NCBI GenBank assembly: GCA_016195085.1
Contig: JACQAG010000048.1
Coordinates: 1-64,000, forward strand
Length of the DNA stretch: 64,000 bases
Reading direction: 5' to 3'
DNA from: Pseudomonadota bacterium
Lineage (GTDB): Bacteria > Pseudomonadota > Alphaproteobacteria > SHVZ01
The notes beneath the pieces were generated by a model. It ran no database searches. It had not been told where the DNA came from and was given only the letters and a program-made list of their open reading frames with translations. A program made the position numbers and the translations under genes. Positions 40,298 through 48,440 of the stretch are shown in pieces. How positions within the stretch are numbered: the stretch's first letter is position 1; each line of letters begins with the position of its first letter.

Positions 40298-40749
40298 TGC
40301 GTCCCGAACGCCGGCGCACCCGGCGCGATCTGATAGACCGTGAGCGGGCCGCTCTTGGGACCGTCCATGCCGGGCGTGCCCATGGGCATGCCGGGGAGCG
40401 AGATGCCGGTGATCTTCGGGCGTTCACGGAGCAGCCGGTGGATGAGGTCGACGGTCACGTGGCCCTCGACCACATAGCCGTCGATCATCGACAGATGGCA
40501 GCCTTCGAGGCTCGTAGGCACGCCGCGCTCCTTGCTGATGAGCGACAGATCCTGGGTGTAGACAACCTTCACCTTGAAGCCGTTTTGCCTGAGATAGGTG
40601 GCGTAGTCCTCGCAGCAGGTGCATTGCGGATTTTTGTAGAGCGTCACGTCCTTCGAGCTTGCCGGCGCCGCTGCCGGCGTCGCTTGGGCCAACGCCTGCA
40701 GCGGCGCCAGCAATCCCGCCAGCAGCGCTGCGACGATGAGCGTTCTCAT
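40294..40749 (-). CDS. DUF411 metal-binding periplasmic protein
   Basis: 151 residues with a signal peptide (LIVAALLAGLLAPLQALAQA). The DUF411 core is TLYKNPQCTCCEDYATYLRQ, then GFKVKV, GVPTSLEGCHLSMIDGYVVE and HVTVDLIHRLL. Cys of CTCC and GCH plus Met in GISLPGMPMGTPGMD could bind Cu(I). Ribosome site GGAGAGA. Such proteins accompany multicopper oxidases and copper exporters. It starts 36 bp after the multicopper oxidase gene. Confidence 0.87.
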   Translation of the reverse strand: MRTLIVAALLAGLLAPLQALAQATPAAAPASSKDVTLYKNPQCTCCEDYATYLRQNGFKVKVVYTQDLSLISKERGVPTSLEGCHLSMIDGYVVEGHVTVDLIHRLLRERPKITGISLPGMPMGTPGMDGPKSGPLTVYQIAPGAPAFGTQ

Positions 40750-40785
40750 GGTTTCTCTCCTTTCAATGTCGTCTCGGATGCGCGC

Positions 40786-42207
40786 TCAAGCCACGCGGAT
40801 GACCGTCATCATCCCGCCCTCCTGGTGGTCCGGGATGTGGCAGTGGATCATCCAGTCGCCGGGATTGTCGGCGACGAAGGCGATCTCGGCCTGCTCGCGC
40901 GGCGGCACCAGCACGGTGTCGCGCCACTCCCGGTACCGGGTCGGCTTGCCGTTCCGGGTGACCACGCGGAAGGAATGGCCATGCAGATGGACCGGGTGAT
41001 ACCAGGCAGTCTCGTTGCGGATGGCGAGGAGCGCCGTGGCGCCGCGCCGGAGCTTGATCGAGGGCATGAGGTCGTGGGCCATGGCGGCGACACCGTTGAT
41101 CGACCACATGGCGCTGCCCCGCATCATGCCCATCATGCCGCCCCCCATCATTCCACCCTGGGAGCCGCCGCCCATCATTCCGCCTTCCAGCACGATCTCG
41201 TGCCGTTCCGCGGCCGCAAGATCCGGTTCCGGCATGGTGTTCGGCGGGAGGCGCGCAATATCCTCCGCCGTGCGGCGCGGCAGCGGCGTCTCGTCGCTGT
41301 ACGCAATGGTGACGAGCCGATAGGTGAGGTTGTCATAAAACGGGTCGATGATCGGCAATCGGTCCCTCGGCTTCCCGGTCAAATCCAGGATCAAATCCGT
41401 CCGCATCGCGGGGCCGAGCACGACTTGCTCGTCTTCGGGCTCGTGCGGCTCGACCGGCTGTCCGTCATAGGCGATGACAAACGGCCGATGCCCGCGGAAC
41501 TCCAGAGCGAAGACGCGGGCCGCCGCGGCGTTGATCAGCCTGAGCCGGATCCGCTCGCCGGCACGCACGGTGAAATCCTTCGCGACTTTGCCGTTGACGG
41601 TGACGGTGTTGCCGATCCGGCCGGCCATCGCCATCTCCATCCGGTTCTCGAAACCGCCGGCGATGGAGGCGTCGCGCAAGAGACGAAAATCGCCGAGCAC
41701 CCAGACCACGTCGCGGTCGACCTTCGGCGGCTCCGGCTCCTCGACGATGAGCGGGCCGTAGAGGCCGCGTCCGATCTGCTCGGGGCTGTTGTCGTGCGTG
41801 TGGTACCAGTAGGTGCCGGCGTCCGGCAGGTCGAATTCGTAGGTGAAGCTGGCGCCGGGCTGGATCGTGTCCTGGGTCAAACGGGGCACGCCGTCCATGG
41901 CGTTGGGCACGCGGATGCCGTGCCAATGAACGGTCGTGCCCTCCTTGAGACGGTTCTCGACGACGGCGCGCAGCCGCTCGCCCTGGCTGAGGCGGATCTC
42001 GGGCCCCGGAACGGTGCCGCCATAGCCCCACACCGCGGTCTCGGGATGGGGCGATCCGACGATGGGCACGCGTCCGGGCTTGGCGATGAGGCGCAAGCCG
42101 ATCGGATCGGCAGCGGCGATCGCCGGGTGCGGCACGGCGGCCGCGAGCGCGACACTACCCGCCGCGATGATGAAATCTCTGCGGCACAGAGCTGGAGTCG
42201 TGGTCAT
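40786..42207 (-). CDS. Tat-exported multicopper oxidase
   Basis: 473 residues, ribosome site GAGGA. Tat-like leader CRRDFIIAAGSVALAAA. Copper motifs are TVHWHGIRVP (about 85), YWYHTHDNSPEQIG (about 125), HPVHLHGHSF (about 415) and MIHCHIPDHQEGGMM (about 455), so types 1, 2 and 3 copper sites are complete. A Met/Gly-rich loop at about 335-365 (GGMMGGGSQGGMMGGGMMG) resembles the substrate-copper loops of CueO and CopA. Probable Cu(I) oxidase in the periplasm. Confidence 0.92.
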   Translation of the reverse strand: MTTTPALCRRDFIIAAGSVALAAAVPHPAIAAADPIGLRLIAKPGRVPIVGSPHPETAVWGYGGTVPGPEIRLSQGERLRAVVENRLKEGTTVHWHGIRVPNAMDGVPRLTQDTIQPGASFTYEFDLPDAGTYWYHTHDNSPEQIGRGLYGPLIVEEPEPPKVDRDVVWVLGDFRLLRDASIAGGFENRMEMAMAGRIGNTVTVNGKVAKDFTVRAGERIRLRLINAAAARVFALEFRGHRPFVIAYDGQPVEPHEPEDEQVVLGPAMRTDLILDLTGKPRDRLPIIDPFYDNLTYRLVTIAYSDETPLPRRTAEDIARLPPNTMPEPDLAAAERHEIVLEGGMMGGGSQGGMMGGGMMGMMRGSAMWSINGVAAMAHDLMPSIKLRRGATALLAIRNETAWYHPVHLHGHSFRVVTRNGKPTRYREWRDTVLVPPREQAEIAFVADNPGDWMIHCHIPDHQEGGMMTVIRVA

Positions 42208-42341
42208 CGGTAGTCCTCACGACCTCGCGCACGGCGTATCGGGTCCAGATGCGCGTAGGATGTCGACGCAAGACGACAGGCGCCGTCAGGCGTCTCAGGC
42301 GACGAACGAGACCGCGATCCGCCGACAGGCGGATCAGGGTC

Positions 42342-42716
42342 TTAGGCCCGTGAGGACGCTTTGGGAGGGTGGGGGTCGACCTGGCGCGGGACGCCGAGAT
42401 CCTGAGGAACGGATTGTGCCGTCCAAATCACCACGCCTTGCCGCTCGACGGCAGCAAGGACGGCCGGAAGAGCGACGAACGACGGACACGTCGCATCGCA
42501 ACCGGCGACCGCCATGCCGTTGCCCTTGCTGTCCGTTGGGCAACCCGCGCAACCAGACTCGCTGGCATGACCGATGCTGACGACCGTCCCCGTCTTCCCG
42601 GATGCATCCTGCATCCCTGCCGCCATGGGTGCTGCAAACGCCAGCGCCGGCCCAAGCACAAGGACCGCGACCAGGGAAATCCGCACGATGCGAGCGAGCA
42701 GGGGGAACGTCATCAC
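42342..42716 (-). CDS. Small exported Cys-rich protein
   Basis: 124 residues with a signal peptide (RISLVAVLVLGPALAFAAP). The mature part has ESGCAGCPTDSKGN and AGCDATCPSFVA, four Cys in CxxC/CxxxC spacing that could bind copper. This layout is common for short proteins next to copper genes. It lies 134 bp upstream of the multicopper oxidase in the same direction and may start the operon. Confidence 0.72.
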   Translation of the reverse strand: MMTFPLLARIVRISLVAVLVLGPALAFAAPMAAGMQDASGKTGTVVSIGHASESGCAGCPTDSKGNGMAVAGCDATCPSFVALPAVLAAVERQGVVIWTAQSVPQDLGVPRQVDPHPPKASSRA

Positions 42717-42809
42717 GCTAACATATAGCGCCGATCGGCCGTAGTGCCAAGACGTGAGAGCGGAACATCGCCGATATGTCGGCGCTCGTGGGTAAATTTC
42801 GCAGAATCG

Positions 42810-43037
42810 TCAATCGGAACGGTGATGACGATCGGACCGCGAAGTCTCACGCCGATCCGGCTTGGCCTGGGGAATCTGCAGATAGGCGCGCTCGATCTGG
42901 GTGGGGTCATCGCCACGGCACGCCATGATTTCCAGGGCGCGGAGCAGATGATCGGCTACCCCGAGGTCCCGCTCACGGCATGCCCTGGCGAACGCAGCGG
43001 ATACGTCGTCGGCCAAGGTGCATCGTCTTGCGGCCAT
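42810..43037 (-). CDS. Small conserved alphaproteobacterial protein
   Basis: 75 residues. The core DVSAAFARACRERDLGVADHLLRALE is a pattern I associate with short proteins widespread in Rhodospirillales and Rhizobiales, often called hypothetical. The C-terminus is basic and unstructured. It reads upstream of and in the same direction as the Cys-rich gene with a 93-bp gap. Function unknown. Confidence 0.65.
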   Translation of the reverse strand: MAARRCTLADDVSAAFARACRERDLGVADHLLRALEIMACRGDDPTQIERAYLQIPQAKPDRRETSRSDRHHRSD

Positions 43038-43236
43038 CGTCGTTCTCCAAGGCTGACGACGCGAAACCGATCAGGCTCAGGAGAAGGTCACATTGCCGCA
43101 ATCATGGCATTGCGGCAAGGCTCGCTAGAGTCCGGAGCCGACCGGCCCGCGCGGGGCAGCGTCTGTGCAGGCTCCATCGACCTCAGCGCGAGAAAAGTGT
43201 AGCCTGCCCCCGCTCCCAAACACGAGGAGAAGGTCG

Positions 43237-43650
43237 ATGGAAAAGGTTAGCCGAAGGTCAGCATTGGCGATCGGATTGGCAGCTGCTTCTGCTGCCGTGA
43301 TGCAGCCCGCCGCTTCGCAAACCACGGACCCGCTCGCCGGCAAGGACTCCGCGCCATATCCAGGAGTTGTGGTTCGGACCTATGGCGACAGCCCGGCCAT
43401 GATCCCCGGTTTTAAGACCGTTTCGATGCGTGACGTAATCGTGCAGCCAGGTGCGAAAACCATGGGTCCGCCCATGGCGAATGCCATGGTCTGCCACGTC
43501 ACCGAAGGTGAGCTTCGGGTGGAGCAAGATGACAAGACTTTTACGGCCAAAAAGAATTTCGTTTGGACCTGCGACAAGGGCACAAAGGAGCAGGCGTCCA
43601 ACGTCGGGAACGTGGTCGCTATCATGCGGATCACGGACCTGAAGGCATAA
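43237..43650 (+). CDS. Tat-exported cupin-like protein
   Basis: 137 residues from the ATG at 43237 (GGAGAAGG upstream). Twin-arginine leader SRRSALAIGLAAASAAVM. The rest looks like a small cupin barrel: VIVQPGAKTMGPPMANAMVC, HVTEGELRVEQDDKTFTAKK, FVWTCDKGTKEQASNVGN. The two-His cupin metal site is incomplete: one His (VCHVTEG) is seen. Periplasmic, function unknown. A hairpin follows its stop. Confidence 0.75.
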   Translation: MEKVSRRSALAIGLAAASAAVMQPAASQTTDPLAGKDSAPYPGVVVRTYGDSPAMIPGFKTVSMRDVIVQPGAKTMGPPMANAMVCHVTEGELRVEQDDKTFTAKKNFVWTCDKGTKEQASNVGNVVAIMRITDLKA

Positions 43651-43696
43651 AGCTCGAAAACCGGGGACGCGAAAACCCGGAACGGACCAGTCCGGC

Positions 43697-43725
43697 CGGC
43701 TGATCCCAATATTGCGGATCAGCCG
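43697..43725 (+). terminator. Hairpin after the cupin-like gene
   Basis: CGGCTGATCC-CAATATTGC-GGATCAGCCG: a 10-bp perfect stem 47 bp after the stop. No T-run follows. Confidence 0.5.
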
Positions 43726-43892
43726 TGCAGATGCCGATGGAGCTACGCCAGCTTGTGCAATGGTGCAGTCACGCCTGCCTTTCACAGCCCTGCTGATCGC
43801 GCGGTCGTCCGTGATCGAGGCGCTCAGCGCGCATGGCGTCGAGGTCGCTATGCTCGCCGGCGGTTTGTCACGGCCGCAACGCCGAGCGCCTG

Positions 43893-44696
43893 CTATCTCG
43901 TCAGGTCATAGACCTTCTTAAGTTCGGGATTGAGCAAGGTCACAGGCAGGCCGGAATCCTTGATCGCCTTTTCGTAGTCGGCGATGGTCGTACCGCCCGG
44001 CGGCACGACCAGTCGGTGGTGATGGGGGATGATGGTTTTTAGGTTCGGGTTGTCGGTTCGCAGCAATCGGACGACCTCGACGAGTTCCTGCGGGTCCTTG
44101 TTCGCCGACATGTGGAGGATGGCGACATCCGGCTTGTAGAGTCGGCCCCAGAGCTGCATGTCGAGGGTGAGCGCCGTGCTGCCGCCGAAATATACCGTCG
44201 TGCCGTTCTCGAACGTCATAACGAAGCCCATCGCCGCGCCGCCGTAGAGCTTGTCTGGCGTGCCCGAGCCATGTACCGATCCGACATTGCGGATGGTGAT
44301 GCCGTCGATTTTGTTCCAATCGCCGGGGCTCGAGCGCAGGACCTGGGAGAGCGGTACTTTGCGCGGCTCGAAATAGACCGAATACATCTCGAAGCTGGTG
44401 ACAATTTTCGCGCCGGTCTTGATCGCAATCTCATCTGTCGAGCCGACCTCGTCGCCATGCCCGTCGGCTACCACGATGACGTCGACCTTCGGGAAATCAT
44501 CAACCTTGACCGGGCTGTCCGGGTTGGTGACGAAGGGGTTGATGAGGACGACCTTCCCGGTCGGTGAGGTCAGACGGAAGATCGACCAGGAGAACCACTC
44601 CAACTTGACAGGCGCGGTCTGCGCCTGCGCTCCGACCGGCGCCGCGATCCAGGCCATCACGATCAAGGCCGCTACGGCGATCCATCTCAACCGCAT
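43893..44696 (-). CDS. Exported metallo-beta-lactamase-fold protein with altered metal site
   Basis: 267 residues with a signal peptide (IAVAALIVMAWIAAPVGAQA). The fold resembles UlaG-type metallo-hydrolases: INPFVTNP, VDVIVVADGHGDEVG, SVHGSG and VYFGGSTALTLDM. The usual HxHxDH metal motif reads DGHGDE here, with the first and last His replaced. A later IIPHHHR may supply ligands. It could be an inactive or differently metallated enzyme. It stands alone. Confidence 0.78.
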   Translation of the reverse strand: MRLRWIAVAALIVMAWIAAPVGAQAQTAPVKLEWFSWSIFRLTSPTGKVVLINPFVTNPDSPVKVDDFPKVDVIVVADGHGDEVGSTDEIAIKTGAKIVTSFEMYSVYFEPRKVPLSQVLRSSPGDWNKIDGITIRNVGSVHGSGTPDKLYGGAAMGFVMTFENGTTVYFGGSTALTLDMQLWGRLYKPDVAILHMSANKDPQELVEVVRLLRTDNPNLKTIIPHHHRLVVPPGGTTIADYEKAIKDSGLPVTLLNPELKKVYDLTR

Positions 44697-45065
44697 CTTT
44701 TCCTCCCCGATAATGTTGACAACACCTGCGGCCAGAATTCAGACCCATGAGGCCCGCCGGCCGTCACAATTGCAATGCACGGTCGCCTGACGCGGACTTC
44801 GATGCAGACCTTCGGCTACTGACGTCGTCGATGGACATGCAACACCTCTTACCGATCGTCGGCAGCTTGGCGGAAGCGAGCGGTCGGATTCCCAATACGG
44901 CCTGCGAACGGGGTTTTTTCCTTGCTTGGTTCCTGCTCGACCTTGCCGGCCATTGCCGGCCGGCGTCGTACTGAGGTTCGCTCGGGCGACCGCGGGTACA
45001 GTCGTACGGATCAAAAGTTGGAATGCCGAGGCGGTGCAGGTTGGGTTTAGCCAGCCGCTCGATCG
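44697..45065. other. Intergenic region, no gene seen
   Basis: Frames of 75-91 codons on both strands show no family pattern. No repeat, hairpin or RNA gene was recognised. Confidence 0.4.
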
Positions 45066-45542
45066 TCAGGTACCGCCCCTCTCGGATAGAGCCCATTCGA
45101 CCAGGTTCGCGAGCACGAGGCCGAATGCAACGTGTCCGATCAGGGAGGCAGCCTCCGGCATCACGGCTTCGTTCCCCTGGAACAGGTGACTCATGAACAC
45201 TCCGGCGCCGATGATCGGCAGCAGCAGCAAATTGGCGGCGAGCCAGAGGACCGCGCCGCACAAGAGTCCGCGCACTATCGGGCTCGCCGGCAGGTACGGC
45301 CGGACCAATAGATAGGCAACGGGATAAGCGATCGAGCCGGTGACGTAGTGGGCCATGGTGCCGAGCACGGCGTTGTCGCCAAAGAAAGCGGTCAGGAGCT
45401 CGGTGACGTCCATCGGGAAGCCCGTGAGGAGAGGCGCCCCGTAATGCATGAGAAGGGTGAACACCAGAGTGGCAAGGAAGCCGGCGGCGATGGCCGCGGC
45501 AACAGCGCCTTGGCGTGAAACAATAGGAGCCGGGGCGGTCAT
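45066..45542 (-). CDS. Four-helix membrane protein of unknown function
   Basis: 158 residues with four hydrophobic helices: AVAAAIAAGFLATLVFTLLM, HYVTGSIAYPVAYLLV, GLLCGAVLWLAANLLLLPII and SLIGHVAFGLVLANLVEWAL. A helix pair contains His (HYG, HYV, GHVAFG). It resembles DUF6789-type proteins in layout. No operon partner. Confidence 0.7.
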   Translation of the reverse strand: MTAPAPIVSRQGAVAAAIAAGFLATLVFTLLMHYGAPLLTGFPMDVTELLTAFFGDNAVLGTMAHYVTGSIAYPVAYLLVRPYLPASPIVRGLLCGAVLWLAANLLLLPIIGAGVFMSHLFQGNEAVMPEAASLIGHVAFGLVLANLVEWALSERGGT

Positions 45543-45837
45543 GTTCGAACGGATTTCATGCTGACTGTGCCCCTATGAAGTATTCTGTCCTTGTTGCCAG
45601 CACTTCGTGCCGGCCCCGTATTTTGATACTACATTCACGATCTTGTGAATGAAATTTGTGAGTGCCGAAGCGCCGAGCGGGCGAAATGCGCGATCTTCGA
45701 GGAATTCGATGCCACGACAACGCATTGCCGGAAATGAAGAGGTCGCCGTCGCACGGGCGGTACGCGAGCGACGCGCGGTCGCTTTCCCCGCCTCGCCATG
45801 ACCGTCGCTTAGCCAGACGGGTACGGTCGCACCGGCA

Positions 45838-46635
45838 ATGGCGATGCACCCCGGCCCGCGCAGTTTTGGTGGCGTCAACTGGATCGGCCTGCGGACGTTA
45901 TCCGAGCGCGAGGTGAGGCGCTTCCTCAAGGTTGCCGCCCAGACCGTCATCGGGCCGGTGGTGACGACTTTGTTGTTCCTCGTGGTGTTCTCCGTGGCGC
46001 TGGGCCGCAGAGCCGCACCCGCCGACGGCATCGCCTACCTGGAGTTCCTGGCACCCGGCCTGATCATGATGACGATGGCGCAGAACGCCTTCGCCAATAC
46101 GTCCTCGTCGCTTCTCATCGCCAAGGTGCAGGGCACCATCGGCGACCTCTTGATGGCGCCGCTGAGCGCAGGCGAGCTCGTCTGCGGGTTCGCTCTCGGC
46201 GGGGTCACCCGCGGTCTCTTGGTCGGCATCGTCGTCGGCCTCGCCACGTGGCCCTTCGTGCGGTTCGGCTTCACGCATCCGGGCTATCTCATGTTCCACG
46301 CCCTCGCCGCGTCGCTTCTCCTGGCGCTGCTCGGCATTCTGGCTGGTCTCTGGTCGCAGAAGATGGACCAGCTTGCCGCGGTGACGAACTTCGTCATCGC
46401 GCCGCTGACCTTCCTCTCCGGCACCTTCTATTCGATCGGCGACCTCCCGTCGGCGTTCCGGGCCGTGGCCTACCTCGATCCGTTCTTCTACATGGTCGAT
46501 GGTTTCCGCTACGGCATCGCCGGTCACGCGGACGGTCCGCTTGCGATCGGTCTTATGGTGATGATCGTCGCCAACATCGCGCTCGCCGGCGCCTCGAGGC
46601 ACCTGATCATGATCGGCTGGCAGCTGAAACCTTGA
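45838..46635 (+). CDS. ABC-2 type transporter permease
   Basis: 265 residues with six membrane helices and the ABC-2 signature (LIAKVQGTIGDLLMAPLSAG; LTFLSGTFYSIGDLPSAFRA; YLDPFFYMVDGFRYG). It should form the membrane part of an exporter of polysaccharide, drug or lipid type. The ATPase gene that normally comes directly upstream is absent: the 295 bp before it hold no gene. Positions 46381-46460 recur, about 88% identical, at 57441-57519. Confidence 0.88.
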   Translation: MAMHPGPRSFGGVNWIGLRTLSEREVRRFLKVAAQTVIGPVVTTLLFLVVFSVALGRRAAPADGIAYLEFLAPGLIMMTMAQNAFANTSSSLLIAKVQGTIGDLLMAPLSAGELVCGFALGGVTRGLLVGIVVGLATWPFVRFGFTHPGYLMFHALAASLLLALLGILAGLWSQKMDQLAAVTNFVIAPLTFLSGTFYSIGDLPSAFRAVAYLDPFFYMVDGFRYGIAGHADGPLAIGLMVMIVANIALAGASRHLIMIGWQLKP

Positions 46636-47075
46636 GTCGGCCTCCGCGACCCGAGCCGACCTTGCGCGTCCCCGGGGCTTGCCCCTCGGGCTGGGCCGCG
46701 TGCCGCAACCGACCGATGGTGGGGTAGTAGAAGCCTCGATCATTTGGCAATCGTGCGGCGTGCCATCAGAACAGCGCACCGCTGTTTTCTGCGATAATTC
46801 TACTTCTTGTTCCTGTAGGGGCTACAGGTGATATCTCTCTTAGAGGCAAGAGCCAAGAGCAGAGCGCCATGATGCAATCGAGGAATCGCAACGGCGGCAC
46901 GAGCCGTGCGACTCGGCGGGGTGGACCATCTGGCGCCCGGCACCATAGTTGAGTTGCCGCGCGGGTGGGCGTGTAAGGCAACCACGTTTGCCGTACTGGC
47001 GGCTGGGCGGGAGCCCGTGATGCGAGGCTGGCGACGGTGACGCCACGAATGGACGAAGGCAGGTCTTCGGCCTAG
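46636..47075. other. Intergenic region with MerR-type promoter, no gene seen
   Basis: Short frames only. The notable element is the MerR-type promoter at 46807-46837. The first 27-codon frame after it (46866) is basic and unlike any known protein. Confidence 0.5.
46807..46837 (+). promoter_or_regulatory. MerR-type promoter/operator upstream of rod-like gene
   Basis: TTGTTC, a 19-bp spacer containing the perfect palindrome CCTGTAGGGGCTACAGG, then TATCTC. The long spacer and central dyad are hallmarks of MerR-family promoters. It matches the mer promoters at 48302 and 50699. The next plus-strand gene starts 240 bp later. Confidence 0.65.
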
Positions 47076-47504
47076 ATGGAGGGGATGGTGAACAGTATTC
47101 AGATCGGGCTCAGCGGCGCCGTCGCCGCGGGACAGCGGTTGGAGACGACGGCAAGCAACGTGGCCAACATCCGCACGCCCTCGGTGCCGAACCAGCCGCT
47201 AGCACCGCAAGTGGCATCGCCGGCCAACACCGCCCGGCTGTTCAGGCCGGCCCAGACCGTGCAGACCAACCTCGCGACCGGCGGTGTCAGCGCCTTCGCT
47301 GCTCCGGTCGTGCCGCCATCGGTGCCGGAGTTCAACCCAGATGGGGCCGATGCGGGCCCGAACGGCCTGGTCAACCGGCCCAACATCGATCCGGCGCGCA
47401 CGGCGGTCGACCAGCTCGATGCTGTCCGCCAGCTCCAGGCGAACCTGATCACCATCCGCGCCGGAGACCAGGTGCTGAAGACCGCGCTCGACGTTAAGGC
47501 CTGA
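47076..47504 (+). CDS. Flagellar rod protein-like (FlgC-like) protein
   Basis: 142 residues. The N-terminus (IQIGLSGAVAAGQRLETTAS followed by NVANIRTP) has the pattern of flagellar rod proteins (xxxNVANxxTP). The C-terminus (LDAVRQLQANLITIRAGDQV, LKTALDVKA) matches the C-terminal helix of FlgC. The middle is Pro/Ala-rich and shorter than in rod proteins. There are no other flagellar genes near it. Start alternatives at 47076 and 47085 are not separated by a clear ribosome site. Confidence 0.7.
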   Translation: MEGMVNSIQIGLSGAVAAGQRLETTASNVANIRTPSVPNQPLAPQVASPANTARLFRPAQTVQTNLATGGVSAFAAPVVPPSVPEFNPDGADAGPNGLVNRPNIDPARTAVDQLDAVRQLQANLITIRAGDQVLKTALDVKA

Positions 47505-47627
47505 ATGCGGATGGGAGCGGTCGGCGCCGCATCATCCGTCGTCGGTTGGCTGATGTTTCCCCGGCGTTCCACATATGGCCGACGTCATACTCGGCAGACT
47601 GGGTCCCCGGGATGGACTAGGGACTCC

Positions 47628-48110
47628 TCAGCGTGCGCGCGACGATGCAGCCGAACGCGGAGAGGCGTTCGGCAACGGCAGGCGCGTCCGCGGATCGAAC
47701 AATACGTCGATGATCGGGCATTCAGGCACCTTGCCTCTGCTGCAATGCGACGCCATCGTCTCGAGCACGTTCTTGAGCTTTCTTAGGTCCGAAATCTTCC
47801 GCTGGATCTCGCGCACGTGCTCGAGCACCAGGGCTTCGACCTGCGCGCAGGTGTACTTGCCGCCGTCGACGAGGCGGAGCAGCTCACGAATTTCCTCGAG
47901 CGTGAACCCTAGGTCCCGGCTCCGCCGGACGAAGTTCAGCCGCTTGAGAAGAGCTTGGTCGTAGAGGCGATGGCCGCTCTGGCTGCGGGGTGGCGGAGGC
48001 AGAATGCCGATTTGCTCGTAGTACCGGATCGTCTCGATATTGCAGCCGGTCCGGACGGCGAGCGCGCCCCTGGTTAGAAGTTTCTCGGCCTCGGCCTTGC
48101 TGCTCGCCAT
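47628..48110 (-). CDS. merR: MerR-type mercury-responsive regulator
   Basis: 160 residues from the ATG at 48110 (GAGAAGA upstream). The MerR winged helix comes first (RGALAVRTGCNIETIRYYEQ, IGILPPPPRSQSGHRLY). Then the dimer helix. The three Hg-binding Cys are at the places expected from Tn501 MerR: KYTCAQVE, MASHCSRG and VPECPIID. It should repress and, with Hg(II), activate mer promoters by DNA untwisting. It is divergent from the membrane-protein genes it probably controls. Confidence 0.9.
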   Translation of the reverse strand: MASSKAEAEKLLTRGALAVRTGCNIETIRYYEQIGILPPPPRSQSGHRLYDQALLKRLNFVRRSRDLGFTLEEIRELLRLVDGGKYTCAQVEALVLEHVREIQRKISDLRKLKNVLETMASHCSRGKVPECPIIDVLFDPRTRLPLPNASPRSAASSRAR

Positions 48111-48128
48111 TCTTCTCGCTCCGAAATC

Positions 48129-48143
48129 CTGTAGTCGATACAG
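48129..48143. promoter_or_regulatory. Probable MerR operator upstream of merR
   Basis: CTGTAGTCGATACAG, a dyad with five-base arms 19-33 bp upstream of the merR start codon. The arms match those at 48308 and 50705. Autoregulation is likely; the -35 and -10 hexamers are weak in both orientations. Confidence 0.5.
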
Positions 48144-48301
48144 ACCATAGTCTCCTGGCGCTGGCCCCGCAACGACCGGGCCGACGTCGCCGTGCGGCCA
48201 CCCGGATCGCATTGGCGTCCGATCAACCTTGCCTCGCCCTCCCCTTCGCAGAAGGTTCGATCAAACTCACAAACATGTGCGTTCCGCACCGAAAATTCTC
48301 C

Positions 48302-48332
48302 TTGAACCTGTACCTACTACAGAACCCATGTT
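48302..48332 (+). promoter_or_regulatory. MerR-type promoter of the first mer membrane-protein unit
   Basis: TTGAAC, a 19-bp spacer with CTGTACCTACTACAG, then CATGTT. The spacing is that of MerR-family promoters. It lies about 110 bp upstream of the gene at 48441. Confidence 0.72.
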
Positions 48333-48440
48333 GCAGGCGTTGGGCGGCATCATCGTGCGGAAATGCTGGTACGAACAAGACCGGCGTGACCGGTCTTCGG
48401 TCTGCCGAGGCAATGACACCGGTAAACGGAGGAGTGAACC

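Noticed and set aside
43712-43921. Possible remnant of a DeoR-type regulator (SVIEALSAHGVEVAMLAGG)
   Set aside because: About 20 suggestive residues only; no helix-turn-helix or other part is present, so chance cannot be excluded.
44764-45261. 165-codon minus frame across the gap and the four-helix protein gene
   Set aside because: Arg/Pro-rich shadow of the membrane protein gene, without motifs.
46636-47075. tRNA gene or attachment site at the left edge of the mercury island
   Set aside because: No cloverleaf with TTCGA and CCA-like 3' end was found by eye, and no integrase gene is in the window; a tRNA scan would settle this.
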